Source: Elusimicrobiota bacterium
Lineage (GTDB): Bacteria; Elusimicrobiota; Elusimicrobia; UBA1565; UBA9628
Reading direction: 5' to 3'
Length of the DNA stretch: 64,000 bases
NCBI GenBank assembly: GCA_003151975.1
Contig: PLZD01000027.1
Location: 62,001-126,000 of the forward strand
Part shown: positions 8,064 to 16,928 of the stretch, piece by piece
How the letters are laid out: each line of letters opens with the position of its first letter
How positions within the stretch are numbered: position 1 is the stretch's first letter
Notes under the pieces: model-generated
What the model saw: only the letters and a program-made list of their open reading frames with translations
What the model was told of the DNA's origin: nothing
Databases searched by the model: none
Made by a program: the position numbers and the translations under genes

Positions 8064-11000
8064 ATGGAAGACAAGCCACAGACGCATACGCCGCAGGAGA
8101 TTCTGAGCGTCGACACGATCCAGAATCTCGACACGGCGCGCATGGCCCTGCGCTGGGCCCTCGAGCGGATGCACAAGCTCGAGCAGGAGAAAGCGTCTCT
8201 CGCCGACACCGCCGCCGAATCCGAGCGGGGCAAGTCGCGGGCCCAGGAAGAATACGCGGCCATCCAGAAAACGCTTTCTTCGCGCTCGGCCGACGCCGAC
8301 CAGCGCGAGCTCTACTACTCGAAGATGGAGGAGTACCTCTCGCTCCAGCTCGGCGGCAAGCTGGATCTCGCGGGCCTGGGCCGGCGCGAGCTCGAAGTCA
8401 GCCGGCTCCAGGAGCTGCTCTCCCAAAAAGAAGTGGCGCTGCAGCGCGAGCTGACCGCCAAGCGCGCCTCGCTGGAGCGCGAGGTCGAGAAGCTCAAAAC
8501 CGATCTCGAGGCGCATAGCCGTTCCAAAACGCGTTCGGTCGAGCAGGCCTACGAGCTCAAGCGCTCCTCTCTTGAGGCCGACTATCTCTCGCGCATGGCC
8601 AACGTCCACGAGAAGGAAATCCTGCACAAGCAGGAATCCGCGGCCCTGGCCGAGCGCCAAGCCCATTTCGAGCATTACTACTCGACGCAGCGCGCCCAGC
8701 TTCAGAGCCAGGTCAAGAATTTCAAGGCCGAGGTCGACGACCAAGTCGACTTCCGCCTCAACATCTCCGAGAAGATCGTCGCCGAGCGCTACACGGGGCT
8801 CGAGGCGGCGTGGAACCAGGAGAAGCAGCTGCTGGTGCGCGAGCTCGAGTCGTGGCGCGCCAAGGCCACCGAGGCGGGCCCCCGCGCGCTCGATCTCGAC
8901 AAAGCTCTTTCGATGGCCGAGGAGCGCGCACGGCACGCGCAGTCGATGGCCGACCGCCAAGCTTTGCTCATCGCCGAAGTCCGCCGCCAGGGACGCGACG
9001 CCGACCTTGCGGCGCAAAATCGCGAGAAGGCCTTGGCCGATGAGCGCGCCAAACTGGCCGGCGAACTGGGCCGTCTTCTGGAAGAAACCGCGCGCCGCGA
9101 GGCCGTGATCGCCGAACTGCAGAACCGCATGCCGATGCGCCTCAAGAATTGGGAGCATGCCCAGGCCGACGCCAAAGAGCTTTTCCTGCGCTGCGACGAG
9201 CAGCAGACCAAGATCGCCGAGCTCCAGCGCGATTTGGAAGCCGCGCGCAACGAGGCCGCGGGCAAGTCCCTGCGCGCCGGCCGCGAGGAGACCCTGCGCC
9301 TCGAGCTCGAGAAGCAATTCTCGGACGAGCGCCTTGCGTTGAAATCCGAATTGGCCCACGGCCAGGAACAAATCAACAATCAGGCCGCGCGCCTCGGCGA
9401 GATGGAGGCGCGGCTGCTGGAAAGCCGCAAGCAGCATCAAAACGAGGCTTCCGCCGCGGCTCTGCGGGGCCTCTCTCTCAACGACGAGCGCCAGCGCTCG
9501 GAAGAGCTCCGCCGCGACCTCGAAAAGCGGCTCTCCATCGTCGAGGACGCTTACCGCAACGCGGAGATCATGGCGCAGCAGGCCGGAGAGCGGCTCGCCG
9601 AACGGGAAAAGGCCGCGCGCGCCGAGGAAACCGCGCTGGCCGCCGAGATCGGTTCCTTGCGCGAGCGCCTCGAGGCCGCGGTCTCCGCGGGCCGCGACGA
9701 CGCGCGCCAAGCCGAGGCTGCGGACGAAGTCCGCCGCCGCCTCGTGGACGCCGAACGCAATCTCTCCGTGACGCAGGACGCCCTGACCCAGGCGCAAGCG
9801 GAAATCCGCCAAACGCAGGAGCGCTTCGAGGCCGGCAAGCAATCCTCGGACGAGGCCGGAGCCTCCGCGGTCCGCCGCGAGGAGACTCTGTCGAAAGAAA
9901 TCGGCGCGCTCAAGGCCGAGCTTGTCCGCGTTCAGGAAGAGTCGCGCGGCCGCGCGGCCCGCTTGTCCGAATTGGAAAGCACCGTCCCCGGCGCGGCCGC
10001 GGCCGCCCGCGAGCAGACGCGGGGCGCCGTCGAGATGCAGGCCGCCGTGTTCGAGGAAAAGCGCCTGGCCTGGGAGGAAGAGAAGGAAGTCCTGCTTTCG
10101 GAACTCGGCGAGTGGAAAGAGAAGCTCTCCGAGAGCGTCGACCAGGCCGCCGCGCTGGAGAAGAGCCGCCGCGCCGCCGATGTCTCTTCTCAGCGCGCCG
10201 ACGCGGGGCTTGCCGCCGCCCACGAGCGCCTGTCCCGGCTCGAGGCCGAGCTGGCGGAGTCGCGCGGACGCGAGCAGGAGAACCTCGCGCGCTTCCTCAT
10301 CGTCGCCAAGAGCATGGCCAAAGCCGAAGGCTCGCAGACCGCCATGGCGGAAATCGAGAAGTCGCTGGCCGGAGCCATCGACGCGGCGCGCCAGGCCGAC
10401 ACGCGCGCCGCGATAGAGAGCGAGGAGCGCCAGAGCCTCGAGGCCCAGAAGCGGCTCCTGCTCGCCGAGCTCGGGCACTTGAAGGACAAGCTCTCCGAGC
10501 GCCAGACTTTGGCCGGCGCCCAGCTTCACGCCCAGCTCGAGTCGGAATTGTCCGCCGCGCGCGAGCGCGCCGACCGAGCGCAGCGCCGCATCAACGAACT
10601 CGAAGCCGCACGGACCGAAGCGCAGGACGCGCAAGCCCTTAAGGCGGAATTGGAGGAGACCAGGCAAGCGGCGGCGCTCGCCAACGAGCGCGCGCGCCAT
10701 GCCGAGGCCGAGGCCGGCCGCCACGCCGCGACCCTGGAGGCGCATCGCCGCGGGACGCAAGTCGAAGCCGAGGCTCTCGCCGCGGAGCGCGATGCGGCCC
10801 GCAAGGAGAACGCCAAGATCTCGCTTCTGCAGAAAGCCGCGGCGCTTGCCGAAGAGCGCGCGCGCCAAGCGGAGGCCGCGGCCGACCGCCAGGGCGCGAT
10901 TCTCGAGGAGCACCGGCGCGCGGCGCTGTCCGAGGCCGCGGACCTGGCCGACCAAAAGACGACTTTGCTGGCCGAGCTCGGCCGGCTCAAGGCGGAGCTC

Positions 11001-11465
11001 GCGGCAAGCCAAACGCGGGCCGACGCGGCGTCGTCGGCCGCGCAGGACAAGATCGCTCTGGCTCACGAGATCGACTCGCTGCGCGCCAACTGCAAGGAAC
11101 TGGCCGGCAAAGCCAGCGAATTGGAGACGGCCGCAGAGCTCGCCGAGGAGCGCGCGCGGCAGGCTCAGGCGGCCGCGGACCGGCATTCCGCCGTGCTTGA
11201 AGAGCACCAGCGCGGGTCTTTGGGCGAGTCGGCCGCGCTGCAGACCGAGGCTCAGCAATGGAAGGAGAAGGCCGCGGGCCACCTCGCGGAACTCCTGCAG
11301 CTGCGCGAGAAGAGCGCGATCCTCGACGAGGGCCTGCGCGAGATGGTCGCGCTGTCCCAAGCCCAGGCGGCGCGCTTCGACGAGCGCAACCGCGCCTGGG
11401 ACAGCGAGCGCAAGGAGCTCCTCGCGCGCATCGAGAACCTCAAGCGCGAGCCCCCGTCCCGCTGA
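8064..11465 (+). CDS. Very long coiled-coil protein of unknown function
   Basis: 1133 residues, almost entirely heptad-like sequence rich in Ala, Glu, Arg, Leu and Gln. I see no signal peptide, membrane segment or catalytic motif, so it is probably cytoplasmic. A repeated unit close to 'L-A-x-E-R-A-R-x-A-x-x-x-A-x-R' occurs at about residues 284, 872, 928 and 1026, pointing to internal duplication. Aligned glycine-poor helices suggest a rod tens of nanometres long. SMC- and myosin-like names given to such proteins reflect composition, not homology. It is divergent from the efflux operon and followed 25 bases later by an SGNH-like hydrolase gene. A cytoskeletal or scaffold role is possible but unproven. 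Confidence 0.75.
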   Translation: MEDKPQTHTPQEILSVDTIQNLDTARMALRWALERMHKLEQEKASLADTAAESERGKSRAQEEYAAIQKTLSSRSADADQRELYYSKMEEYLSLQLGGKLDLAGLGRRELEVSRLQELLSQKEVALQRELTAKRASLEREVEKLKTDLEAHSRSKTRSVEQAYELKRSSLEADYLSRMANVHEKEILHKQESAALAERQAHFEHYYSTQRAQLQSQVKNFKAEVDDQVDFRLNISEKIVAERYTGLEAAWNQEKQLLVRELESWRAKATEAGPRALDLDKALSMAEERARHAQSMADRQALLIAEVRRQGRDADLAAQNREKALADERAKLAGELGRLLEETARREAVIAELQNRMPMRLKNWEHAQADAKELFLRCDEQQTKIAELQRDLEAARNEAAGKSLRAGREETLRLELEKQFSDERLALKSELAHGQEQINNQAARLGEMEARLLESRKQHQNEASAAALRGLSLNDERQRSEELRRDLEKRLSIVEDAYRNAEIMAQQAGERLAEREKAARAEETALAAEIGSLRERLEAAVSAGRDDARQAEAADEVRRRLVDAERNLSVTQDALTQAQAEIRQTQERFEAGKQSSDEAGASAVRREETLSKEIGALKAELVRVQEESRGRAARLSELESTVPGAAAAAREQTRGAVEMQAAVFEEKRLAWEEEKEVLLSELGEWKEKLSESVDQAAALEKSRRAADVSSQRADAGLAAAHERLSRLEAELAESRGREQENLARFLIVAKSMAKAEGSQTAMAEIEKSLAGAIDAARQADTRAAIESEERQSLEAQKRLLLAELGHLKDKLSERQTLAGAQLHAQLESELSAARERADRAQRRINELEAARTEAQDAQALKAELEETRQAAALANERARHAEAEAGRHAATLEAHRRGTQVEAEALAAERDAARKENAKISLLQKAAALAEERARQAEAAADRQGAILEEHRRAALSEAADLADQKTTLLAELGRLKAELAASQTRADAASSAAQDKIALAHEIDSLRANCKELAGKASELETAAELAEERARQAQAAADRHSAVLEEHQRGSLGESAALQTEAQQWKEKAAGHLAELLQLREKSAILDEGLREMVALSQAQAARFDERNRAWDSERKELLARIENLKREPPSR

Positions 11466-11478
11466 TCGAAGTTTTTGC

Positions 11479-11484
11479 TAAAGT
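11479..11484 (+). promoter_or_regulatory. Extended -10 box, leaderless-type, before the SGNH gene
   Basis: TAAAGT preceded by TGC (extended -10) ends six bases before the GTG start at 11491. No Shine-Dalgarno sequence is visible. Initiation would start at or next to the GTG, giving a leaderless mRNA independent of the coiled-coil gene. Confidence 0.5.
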
Positions 11485-11490
11485 GGCCGC

Positions 11491-12948
11491 GTGAGCAGCA
11501 AACTCAAGGCCGCGCTCATTCTCGCCGTCTCGGTCTTTCTGCTTTTTTCCTGCGAGCTGATCCTGCGCCGACGCCTGGGAGGCGATCCCGACAAAATGGA
11601 CCGGCTTTTTCAAAACGAGGTCCTCTACCTAGACGCCGAATCCAAAGTGCCGTTCTTCAAGCGCGACGGCGCAGACTGGGTGACCGCGCGCCCGCGCGCG
11701 CTGCCGCAGCGCTTTCCCGCCGCCAAGGCCGAGGGGGAGCTGCGCGTATTCGTGGCCGGCGAGTCGGTCGCGCTCCGTCTCGGGACGCGGCCGTTGGAGG
11801 ATGCTCTCGGGCGAGACTTTCCCGATCGCCGAGTGCGCGTTATCAATTGCGGCATGGGCAGCTACGATTCCTCCCGCACGGCGGCCGTCCTCATGGAACT
11901 GCAAGCCTACGGCCCGGACTTGTTCGTCGTTCTGGTCGGCAACAACGACGGCCGGTCGCAGGCGGGGGGCTCGGCACTGCTCGCGCGGCTGAATATCGCC
12001 TTGCGAGAGCTGTGGACCTGGCGTCTCGCCCAGGACGCCGTCGCGCGCGCGCTGGCGCCGTCGCGATCCGAGCGCCGGGCCCGCGTCGAGCGGCGCTTTG
12101 CGCGGAACTTGGAATCCATGGCGGAGGGGGCCAAAGCCGCCGGCGTTCCTCTCGTGCTGTGCACCTTGCCCGTCAACGCGCGCGATTATCCGCCGCTCGG
12201 AGCTCTGCCGAGCTCGGACGGGGATTTTTCCTGGGGCTGGGCTTCCTTCGAGCGCGGCCATTTTTCCGGCGCCGTCGCGGGCTTTCGGGAATTTTCGGGG
12301 CGCAATCCGGACGATGCGATGGTCCACTACTGGCTGGCCCGCGCGCGAGAGAAGATCAAGGACCCGGCCGGCGCGCGGTGGGAATACCGCAAGGCGCTGG
12401 AGCGCGACTTTCCCGACCGCTGCACGCCCTCGCGCAACGAGACGATCCGGGGCGTCGCGCGCGAGCAGGGCGCCGCCCTGGCCGATCTCGAACGGCTCTT
12501 CGAACGCTTGAGCCCCGGCGGCCCTCCCGGCTGGGCGTTATTTGACGACGGCGTGCATTTCCGCGAGCGGACCTATCCGGCCGTCGCCTCCGCGATCGCT
12601 TCCTCGGCCTCCGGCCGCAAAGCCGGGGCGCCGGCTTCCATCGATACGAGCTGGCAAGCCGGCCCAGAGCTCGAAGGCGTCGCGCTCGACGCTTTGTCGC
12701 AGGCCGTGCAGGCCGGGCTTCAGGACCCGCCGGTGATTTTGGAGCGCGCCGTCGCCGAGCTGATTCTCGTGGAGCGCCATGATCCGGCCCTGATCAAGCA
12801 CTTGACCCAGAGGCCCGAGGCGCTTGCGACGGCGCTATCGGATAACGACTGGGCCCGACCCGTCGCCGCCGCCGTTCCCGCGGGCTGGGAGAGCGTCGTC
12901 CGCCACGTCGACGAGGCAGAGCGGCGCAGATTGCAATGGCGAAAATAG
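11491..12948 (+). CDS. Membrane-anchored SGNH/GDSL-like hydrolase
   Basis: 485 residues starting at GTG 11491. An N-terminal hydrophobic helix (about residues 7-22, ending with a Cys) anchors or exports it. The four SGNH blocks can be followed: nucleophile Ser92 in 'FVAGES' (GES instead of GDS), Gly123 in 'NCGMGSYD', Asn152 in 'VGNND', and D353-x-x-H356 in 'FDDGVHF'. Between blocks III and V lies a TPR-like pair of helices ('GHFSGAVAGFREF', 'MVHYWLARAREK'). Family knowledge: SGNH enzymes hydrolyse esters or acyl groups of lipids and polysaccharides. The bound substrate is unknown; acetyl removal from envelope glycans is one option. Confidence 0.75.
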   Translation: MSSKLKAALILAVSVFLLFSCELILRRRLGGDPDKMDRLFQNEVLYLDAESKVPFFKRDGADWVTARPRALPQRFPAAKAEGELRVFVAGESVALRLGTRPLEDALGRDFPDRRVRVINCGMGSYDSSRTAAVLMELQAYGPDLFVVLVGNNDGRSQAGGSALLARLNIALRELWTWRLAQDAVARALAPSRSERRARVERRFARNLESMAEGAKAAGVPLVLCTLPVNARDYPPLGALPSSDGDFSWGWASFERGHFSGAVAGFREFSGRNPDDAMVHYWLARAREKIKDPAGARWEYRKALERDFPDRCTPSRNETIRGVAREQGAALADLERLFERLSPGGPPGWALFDDGVHFRERTYPAVASAIASSASGRKAGAPASIDTSWQAGPELEGVALDALSQAVQAGLQDPPVILERAVAELILVERHDPALIKHLTQRPEALATALSDNDWARPVAAAVPAGWESVVRHVDEAERRRLQWRK

Positions 12949-12959
12949 GAATTGTGAGC

Positions 12960-12965
12960 TACACT
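12960..12965 (+). promoter_or_regulatory. Probable -10 box of the six-gene envelope operon
   Basis: TACACT preceded by GC lies 35 bases before the ATG at 13001, which has its own purine-rich ribosome-binding site. The matching -35 (TGGCGA at 12937-12942) is poor, so an activator may be needed. Confidence 0.4.
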
Positions 12966-13000
12966 GATTGTGGCGGGTTCGTTGCGAAGGAAATAAAGAG

Positions 13001-13354
13001 ATGAAACGCGGATTCAGCGGTCTTTTGAGCGCAGCGCTCCTCTTCTCCGTGGTGGGGGGAGGGGCGAAGAGCGTTTGCCGGCCTTCGCTGGCGAAGGATT
13101 GCTGCGGCAAGTCGGCCCCCGCCGCTCCCAAGACGCCGTGCGCCCAGATGCTCTGCTGCACCGCCGCCCTGCCGCCGACCGCGGTCGGCGGCGCGCCCGT
13201 CGTTCAATCTGTGGCGTTCGCGCTTCCCGCCTTGCCGTCGCCGTCCGCGAATCTCGCGCACCTTCGCGTCGACGCGTACCCTGAGTGCGGTCCGCCCGAT
13301 CGAAACCAAGAAACGTATGCCGGCCGTTCCCCGCCGTTCACCCGCCTCGGCTAG
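13001..13354 (+). CDS. Small secreted cysteine-rich protein
   Basis: 117 residues. A signal peptide is visible (MKRGFSGLLSAALLFSVVGGG). The mature part carries Cys26, Cys34-Cys35, Cys47, Cys52-Cys53 and Cys96, with 'DCCGK' and 'LCC' clusters, followed by a low-complexity Ala/Pro/Val tail. I do not recognise a family. The ATG at 13001 is preceded by GAAGGAAATAAAGAG; an upstream in-frame ATG lacks this and spoils the signal peptide. It opens an operon for a porin-like protein, an FMN-binding-like protein and an ABC transporter. Cys pairs could bind a metal or form disulfides. The function is open. Confidence 0.65.
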   Translation: MKRGFSGLLSAALLFSVVGGGAKSVCRPSLAKDCCGKSAPAAPKTPCAQMLCCTAALPPTAVGGAPVVQSVAFALPALPSPSANLAHLRVDAYPECGPPDRNQETYAGRSPPFTRLG

Positions 13355-13412
13355 TCCCGCCGTTCCCACGCCTAGTCAGTTCCGCCGCACGACCGAAGTC
13401 CCTGGAGGGACC

Positions 13413-14588
13413 GTGATTCTTGGCTTGACGCTTTTGCTGCTCTGCTCGCCCGCGCGGGCCGCTATATCCGCGACCGATCCGTTTGCCGGCGTCGCGGAAA
13501 GCACAGCCGCCGTCGAGCCGCCCGCCGGCACGTGGGCAAAGCGGTTTTTCAATGACAACTTCGGCTTCCGCAAGGAGCTCATGTCGGAGTTCGCGACGAG
13601 CGCGCACGCGCCGGCCTACAGCCGCCAATCCGCGGGCTTCGAGACGCTCAAGAAGTTCTCGTCGGAGACGGCGACGATCGCCGCCGTCGACTTTCAGGGC
13701 CGGCTCGTGCGGCGGGACCGGTTCGTGCCCGTTCTCAACGATCAGGAAGGGATGAGCAGACCGGGCTGGTGGTTTGAATACCACAACGCCTATCTCGATC
13801 TGTACAACGTGCTCGATCCCGTCCTCAGCGAGAAGCGGCAGGCCGACAACATCGGGCGGTTCAATCTTCGCGCGGGACGGTTTTACGTTCCTTTCGGGCT
13901 CAACCTTCAGACCGACACGCACGGCACGATCCTACAGCTCTCCAACGAGCGCAACTTCGGCTTCGAACGCGATTGGTACTCGGGCCTGTGGGGTTCCATT
14001 AATGAGAATCTCAACTACGACGCCTATTACCTGGCCGGCTCGGGCTACGATTTGAAATGGAAGGGCCAAAGCGGCCTGGGCGCGGCGCGGTTGAGCCTGG
14101 CGAACAAGTACAGCTCCGAATACGGGCTGGAGGGCGGCTTGTCCGTCCTCGGCGGGCAAAGGCTGTCGCCCGAGGCCGCGCAGCGGGACCCGCTCGTCGC
14201 GGCGCGCGGCGGGACTTCAAGTGTCGTCGACACGCAGCGCGTCGGGCTCGACGGACGCTACCGCCAGACGATCCCGACAGGCCTGCTGACTTGGACCTCG
14301 GAGCTGAGCGGCGGCCAGGACAGGCCGGACGCCGTGTTCGCGCAGCTCTATCAAGCCGAGTATCTCCACTCCTCGCGCCGTTGGGGGCTCAGCGCTCAGT
14401 ATCGGCGGTTCTGGCAGGACGGGCCGGGCGTCGACGACTCGATCATCGGCGAGGCGACCTGGTATTTCCGTAACGACGTCGGCAACTCGAGTCTTCATTG
14501 GATCAAGGTCAACGTCGAGAGAAAGCTGGAGCAGATTCAAGGTCGGACCGACACGATCGTCGCGTTCCAGTATTACCGCTATTGGTAG
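13413..14588 (+). CDS. Outer-membrane porin-like beta-barrel protein
   Basis: 391 residues from GTG 13413, which has an excellent GGAGG eight bases upstream and gives a clean signal peptide ending 'CSPARA'. An ATG further upstream at 13317 would overlap the previous gene and hide the signal. The mature protein alternates aromatic and polar residues in strand-like runs ('WFEYHNAYLDLYNVL', 'NLRAGRFYVPFG', 'YLHSSRRWGLSAQY') and ends in aromatic residues '...FQYYRYW', as expected for the last strand of a BAM substrate. Probable role is an outer-membrane pore or conduit for whatever the downstream ABC transporter handles. Confidence 0.75.
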   Translation: MILGLTLLLLCSPARAAISATDPFAGVAESTAAVEPPAGTWAKRFFNDNFGFRKELMSEFATSAHAPAYSRQSAGFETLKKFSSETATIAAVDFQGRLVRRDRFVPVLNDQEGMSRPGWWFEYHNAYLDLYNVLDPVLSEKRQADNIGRFNLRAGRFYVPFGLNLQTDTHGTILQLSNERNFGFERDWYSGLWGSINENLNYDAYYLAGSGYDLKWKGQSGLGAARLSLANKYSSEYGLEGGLSVLGGQRLSPEAAQRDPLVAARGGTSSVVDTQRVGLDGRYRQTIPTGLLTWTSELSGGQDRPDAVFAQLYQAEYLHSSRRWGLSAQYRRFWQDGPGVDDSIIGEATWYFRNDVGNSSLHWIKVNVERKLEQIQGRTDTIVAFQYYRYW

Positions 14589-14597
14589 GAGGATTAA

Positions 14598-15290
14598 ATG
14601 AAAATATTGTTCGCAGTTATGACCGTGGCTCTGCTGGCGATCCCGCGGGAGGCGTTCGCGGCGATCGGCTGCACGCTGAGCAACCCGGCCCAGGACCTGA
14701 AGTATCTGTTCCCCGAAATGACCTCTTACAAGGAGGATCTCAAGGAATTCCCCCGATTGAATGACGGGGCCGAGCTGTTCAAGTCGCTTAAGGCGCGCCT
14801 GGGCAGCGACCTCGACCCGATCTACGAGACCTATGAGACGCCGTACACGGTCTACGGTATTTACAAGGGCAAGACCAAGATCGGCGTCGTCCACGGCGTC
14901 AACGTCTCCGGCAAGGGCGGCGTGATTCAAGTTTTTCTGTCGACCGATCCGAATACGGCGGCGATCAAGAAATTCTTCTTCCAACGGCTGGAAAGCCCCG
15001 CCTCCACGGCTCTGCGCGACAAGGCCTTCCGGTCGCAGTTCGAGGGATTGACGCTCGCCGATTTTTACAAGCACGACTACTACGCGGTAGCCGAGCCGGG
15101 CGCTGCGGCAGACAAGGTTGGCAAGCTCGCCGTGCCGAAGATCGACGCCGCGGGCAAGCCCGACTACGACGCGACGATCCGCGGAATCCGCAAGAATCTG
15201 ATCTTGCTCGATTTCTTCGTCTACGGAAAGCGATTCGAGCCGTTCTTCGAGAAGGCTCAGACCGTGAAAGCCGGGGGAACAAAACAATGA
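14598..15290 (+). CDS. Exported protein with FMN-binding-domain-like region
   Basis: 230 residues with a signal peptide (MKILFAVMTVALLAIPREAFA). An AGGAGG sequence precedes the ATG. The central part (about residues 75-160) resembles FMN_bind/RnfG-like domains: a 'VYGIYKGKTKIGVVHGV' hairpin, then 'RLESPASTALRDKAFRSQFEGLTL', reminiscent of the ETPGLG...F..QF.G block. A 'DATIRGIRKNLILLDFF' stretch could take the place of the flavinylated S/G-A-T motif, but the canonical SGAT is not present, so covalent FMN is doubtful. Family knowledge: such proteins transfer electrons at the membrane. The assignment is a resemblance, not proof. Confidence 0.5.
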   Translation: MKILFAVMTVALLAIPREAFAAIGCTLSNPAQDLKYLFPEMTSYKEDLKEFPRLNDGAELFKSLKARLGSDLDPIYETYETPYTVYGIYKGKTKIGVVHGVNVSGKGGVIQVFLSTDPNTAAIKKFFFQRLESPASTALRDKAFRSQFEGLTLADFYKHDYYAVAEPGAAADKVGKLAVPKIDAAGKPDYDATIRGIRKNLILLDFFVYGKRFEPFFEKAQTVKAGGTKQ

Positions 15291-15661
15291 AGAAAATATT
15301 CGCTCTTTGCGCCGCCGTCCTAATCGCGGCAGGCGTCATGATCTACCGATCGACGCGGCTGCCGAACAAGTTCGGGACGTTCACCGGGGCGCCCGCGGTC
15401 GCAGTCGCGGAACTCATCGCGCGGCCGAAGGATCATCTGCGAAAGACTCTCGCGATCGAGGGTGTCATACGCAATCAATGCACGTCGATGGGCTGCTACT
15501 TCTTCTTTTTCGAGGGCAACGACATGCTGCGCGTCGATCTTCAGGAAGTCGCGATGAACGCGCCGCGGGGAATGAACGGACACCGCGCCCTTGCCGAGGG
15601 AGTGCTCGTGCCTTTCAACGGCGGTTATCAATTAGCCGCCACGGCGGTTGAGTTCAAGTAA
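15287..15661 (+). CDS. DUF4920-like small exported OB-fold protein
   Basis: 124 residues with an N-terminal hydrophobic helix (about residues 4-20). The body resembles DUF4920/OB-fold proteins: 'LAIEGVIRNQCTSMGCYFFF' matches the family pattern 'G.V..VC...GCW', followed by a conserved-looking 'RVDLQEV..NAP..MNGHRALAEG'. Cys65 and Cys70 are the family cysteine pair (C-X4-C), thought to bind a metal or act in redox chemistry; that is inference. The start overlaps the previous stop (ATGA). Confidence 0.6.
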   Translation: MKKIFALCAAVLIAAGVMIYRSTRLPNKFGTFTGAPAVAVAELIARPKDHLRKTLAIEGVIRNQCTSMGCYFFFFEGNDMLRVDLQEVAMNAPRGMNGHRALAEGVLVPFNGGYQLAATAVEFK

Positions 15662-15670
15662 GGAGGGGTT

Positions 15671-16927
15671 ATGCTCACGCGTTATCTTAGTCTGGCGGTC
15701 AAGAACCTTCGGAGACGGCTGGTGCGCACGACGCTGACCGTGGCCGGCGTCGGCCTGGCCGTAGCGGTCGCCGTGTCTCTCGGGGGCTTCGTGCTTGGCT
15801 ACCGCGAGGCCATCGACAAGAGCATCGAAATGCTCGGCTTCCAGGTCATGATCATGGCCAAGGGCTGTCCTTATGAGGCCGCCACATTGATGCTCAAGGG
15901 CGGTACGGGACTGCTCTACCTGCCCTCCGACACATACGAAAAGGTCAAGCGCGACGACGCCATCGACGCGATCACGCCGATCTTCGTCGGCATCGCGCAG
16001 AAGGAGGCGAGCAGCATCCGCGACGAAGGCTCGGAGAAGACTTTCACCGTCGTCGACGGCATCGAGGTGCCGAGCTTCACGGCGATGAAGCCGTGGCTTA
16101 AATTCAAAGGCGGCGCCGGATACGCGGGAGGGAAATGGTTCGATCAGGCGAGCAAAGACGAGGTCGTGCTCGGCTACGAGTTGGCTGAATACGAGCAGCG
16201 CAAGGTCGGCGACACGTTCTATGCCACGATCACGCCTTTCGGCAAGCCCGACCTGGTCCGGCACGAGTTCAAGGTCGCCGGCGTTTTGGAGCGCACGGGA
16301 ACTCAGGACGACGGCACGGTCTTCATGCCGATCGACGCGGCCCGCGCGGCTTTCAATCGCCCGAACCAGCTGACGATCCTGGGCCTTAAGCTCAAGCAAT
16401 TCAACGCGGCCAACATGCGGGAGTTCGAGACCAAATGGCTCAAACTGCCGGAAGTCCAGGTCGTGAGCCTGCAACAGGTCAAAACCACTCTCATCAGCCT
16501 CGTGTCCACCGCTCAGACGATGATCGCCGCCGTCGCGGTGATCGCCGTCATCGTCGCGTTGATCGGCGTCATCAACACGATCTTGATGAGCGTCTACGAG
16601 CGCACGGGCGAGATCGGCATCATGAAAGCGCTGGGGGCGCGGCGCAGCGACATCTTCCAGCTTGTTTGGCTGGAGACGCTGATGATCTGCTTGATCGGTT
16701 CGATCGTCGGCTCGATCGGCGCCTGGGTGGGCGCGGGCCTCGTAGAGAAGGCCATAAAATCGCTGGCCGACCTCGGCGTTTCAGGTTCGATCGTTCGGAT
16801 CACTCCCGGCGTGATCGGCTGGGCCATGTCCGGCTCGATCGCGCTGGGATTTTTCGCCGGGCTCTACCCGGCGTGGCGCGCCGCCTCGATGCGGCCCGTC
16901 GACGCGATCCGCGAGGGGGCATCCTAA
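15671..16927 (+). CDS. ABC transporter permease, MacB/LolC (FtsX-fold) type
   Basis: 418 residues with AAGGAGG before the ATG. Topology is that of the MacB/LolCE family: one helix near residues 18-40, a large periplasmic domain (about 45-265), then three helices at about 270-300, 335-360 and 375-395. The pre-helix motif 'MSVYERTGEIGIMKALGARRSDIF' and the end 'LYPAWRAASMRPVDAIREG' are diagnostic. Family knowledge: these are mechanotransmission transporters working on periplasmic or outer-leaflet substrates rather than classic importers. With the periplasmic proteins before it, it may drive movement of a lipoprotein, haem, metal complex or peptide across the envelope. Confidence 0.9.
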   Translation: MLTRYLSLAVKNLRRRLVRTTLTVAGVGLAVAVAVSLGGFVLGYREAIDKSIEMLGFQVMIMAKGCPYEAATLMLKGGTGLLYLPSDTYEKVKRDDAIDAITPIFVGIAQKEASSIRDEGSEKTFTVVDGIEVPSFTAMKPWLKFKGGAGYAGGKWFDQASKDEVVLGYELAEYEQRKVGDTFYATITPFGKPDLVRHEFKVAGVLERTGTQDDGTVFMPIDAARAAFNRPNQLTILGLKLKQFNAANMREFETKWLKLPEVQVVSLQQVKTTLISLVSTAQTMIAAVAVIAVIVALIGVINTILMSVYERTGEIGIMKALGARRSDIFQLVWLETLMICLIGSIVGSIGAWVGAGLVEKAIKSLADLGVSGSIVRITPGVIGWAMSGSIALGFFAGLYPAWRAASMRPVDAIREGAS

Positions 16928-16928
16928 C

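Noticed and set aside
7971-11360. Antisense frame across the coiled-coil gene continuous with tetR
   Set aside because: The sense frame is a regular heptad protein with its own promoter; the antisense extension is a Leu/Arg/Gly-rich shadow and runs across the tetR promoter and operator.
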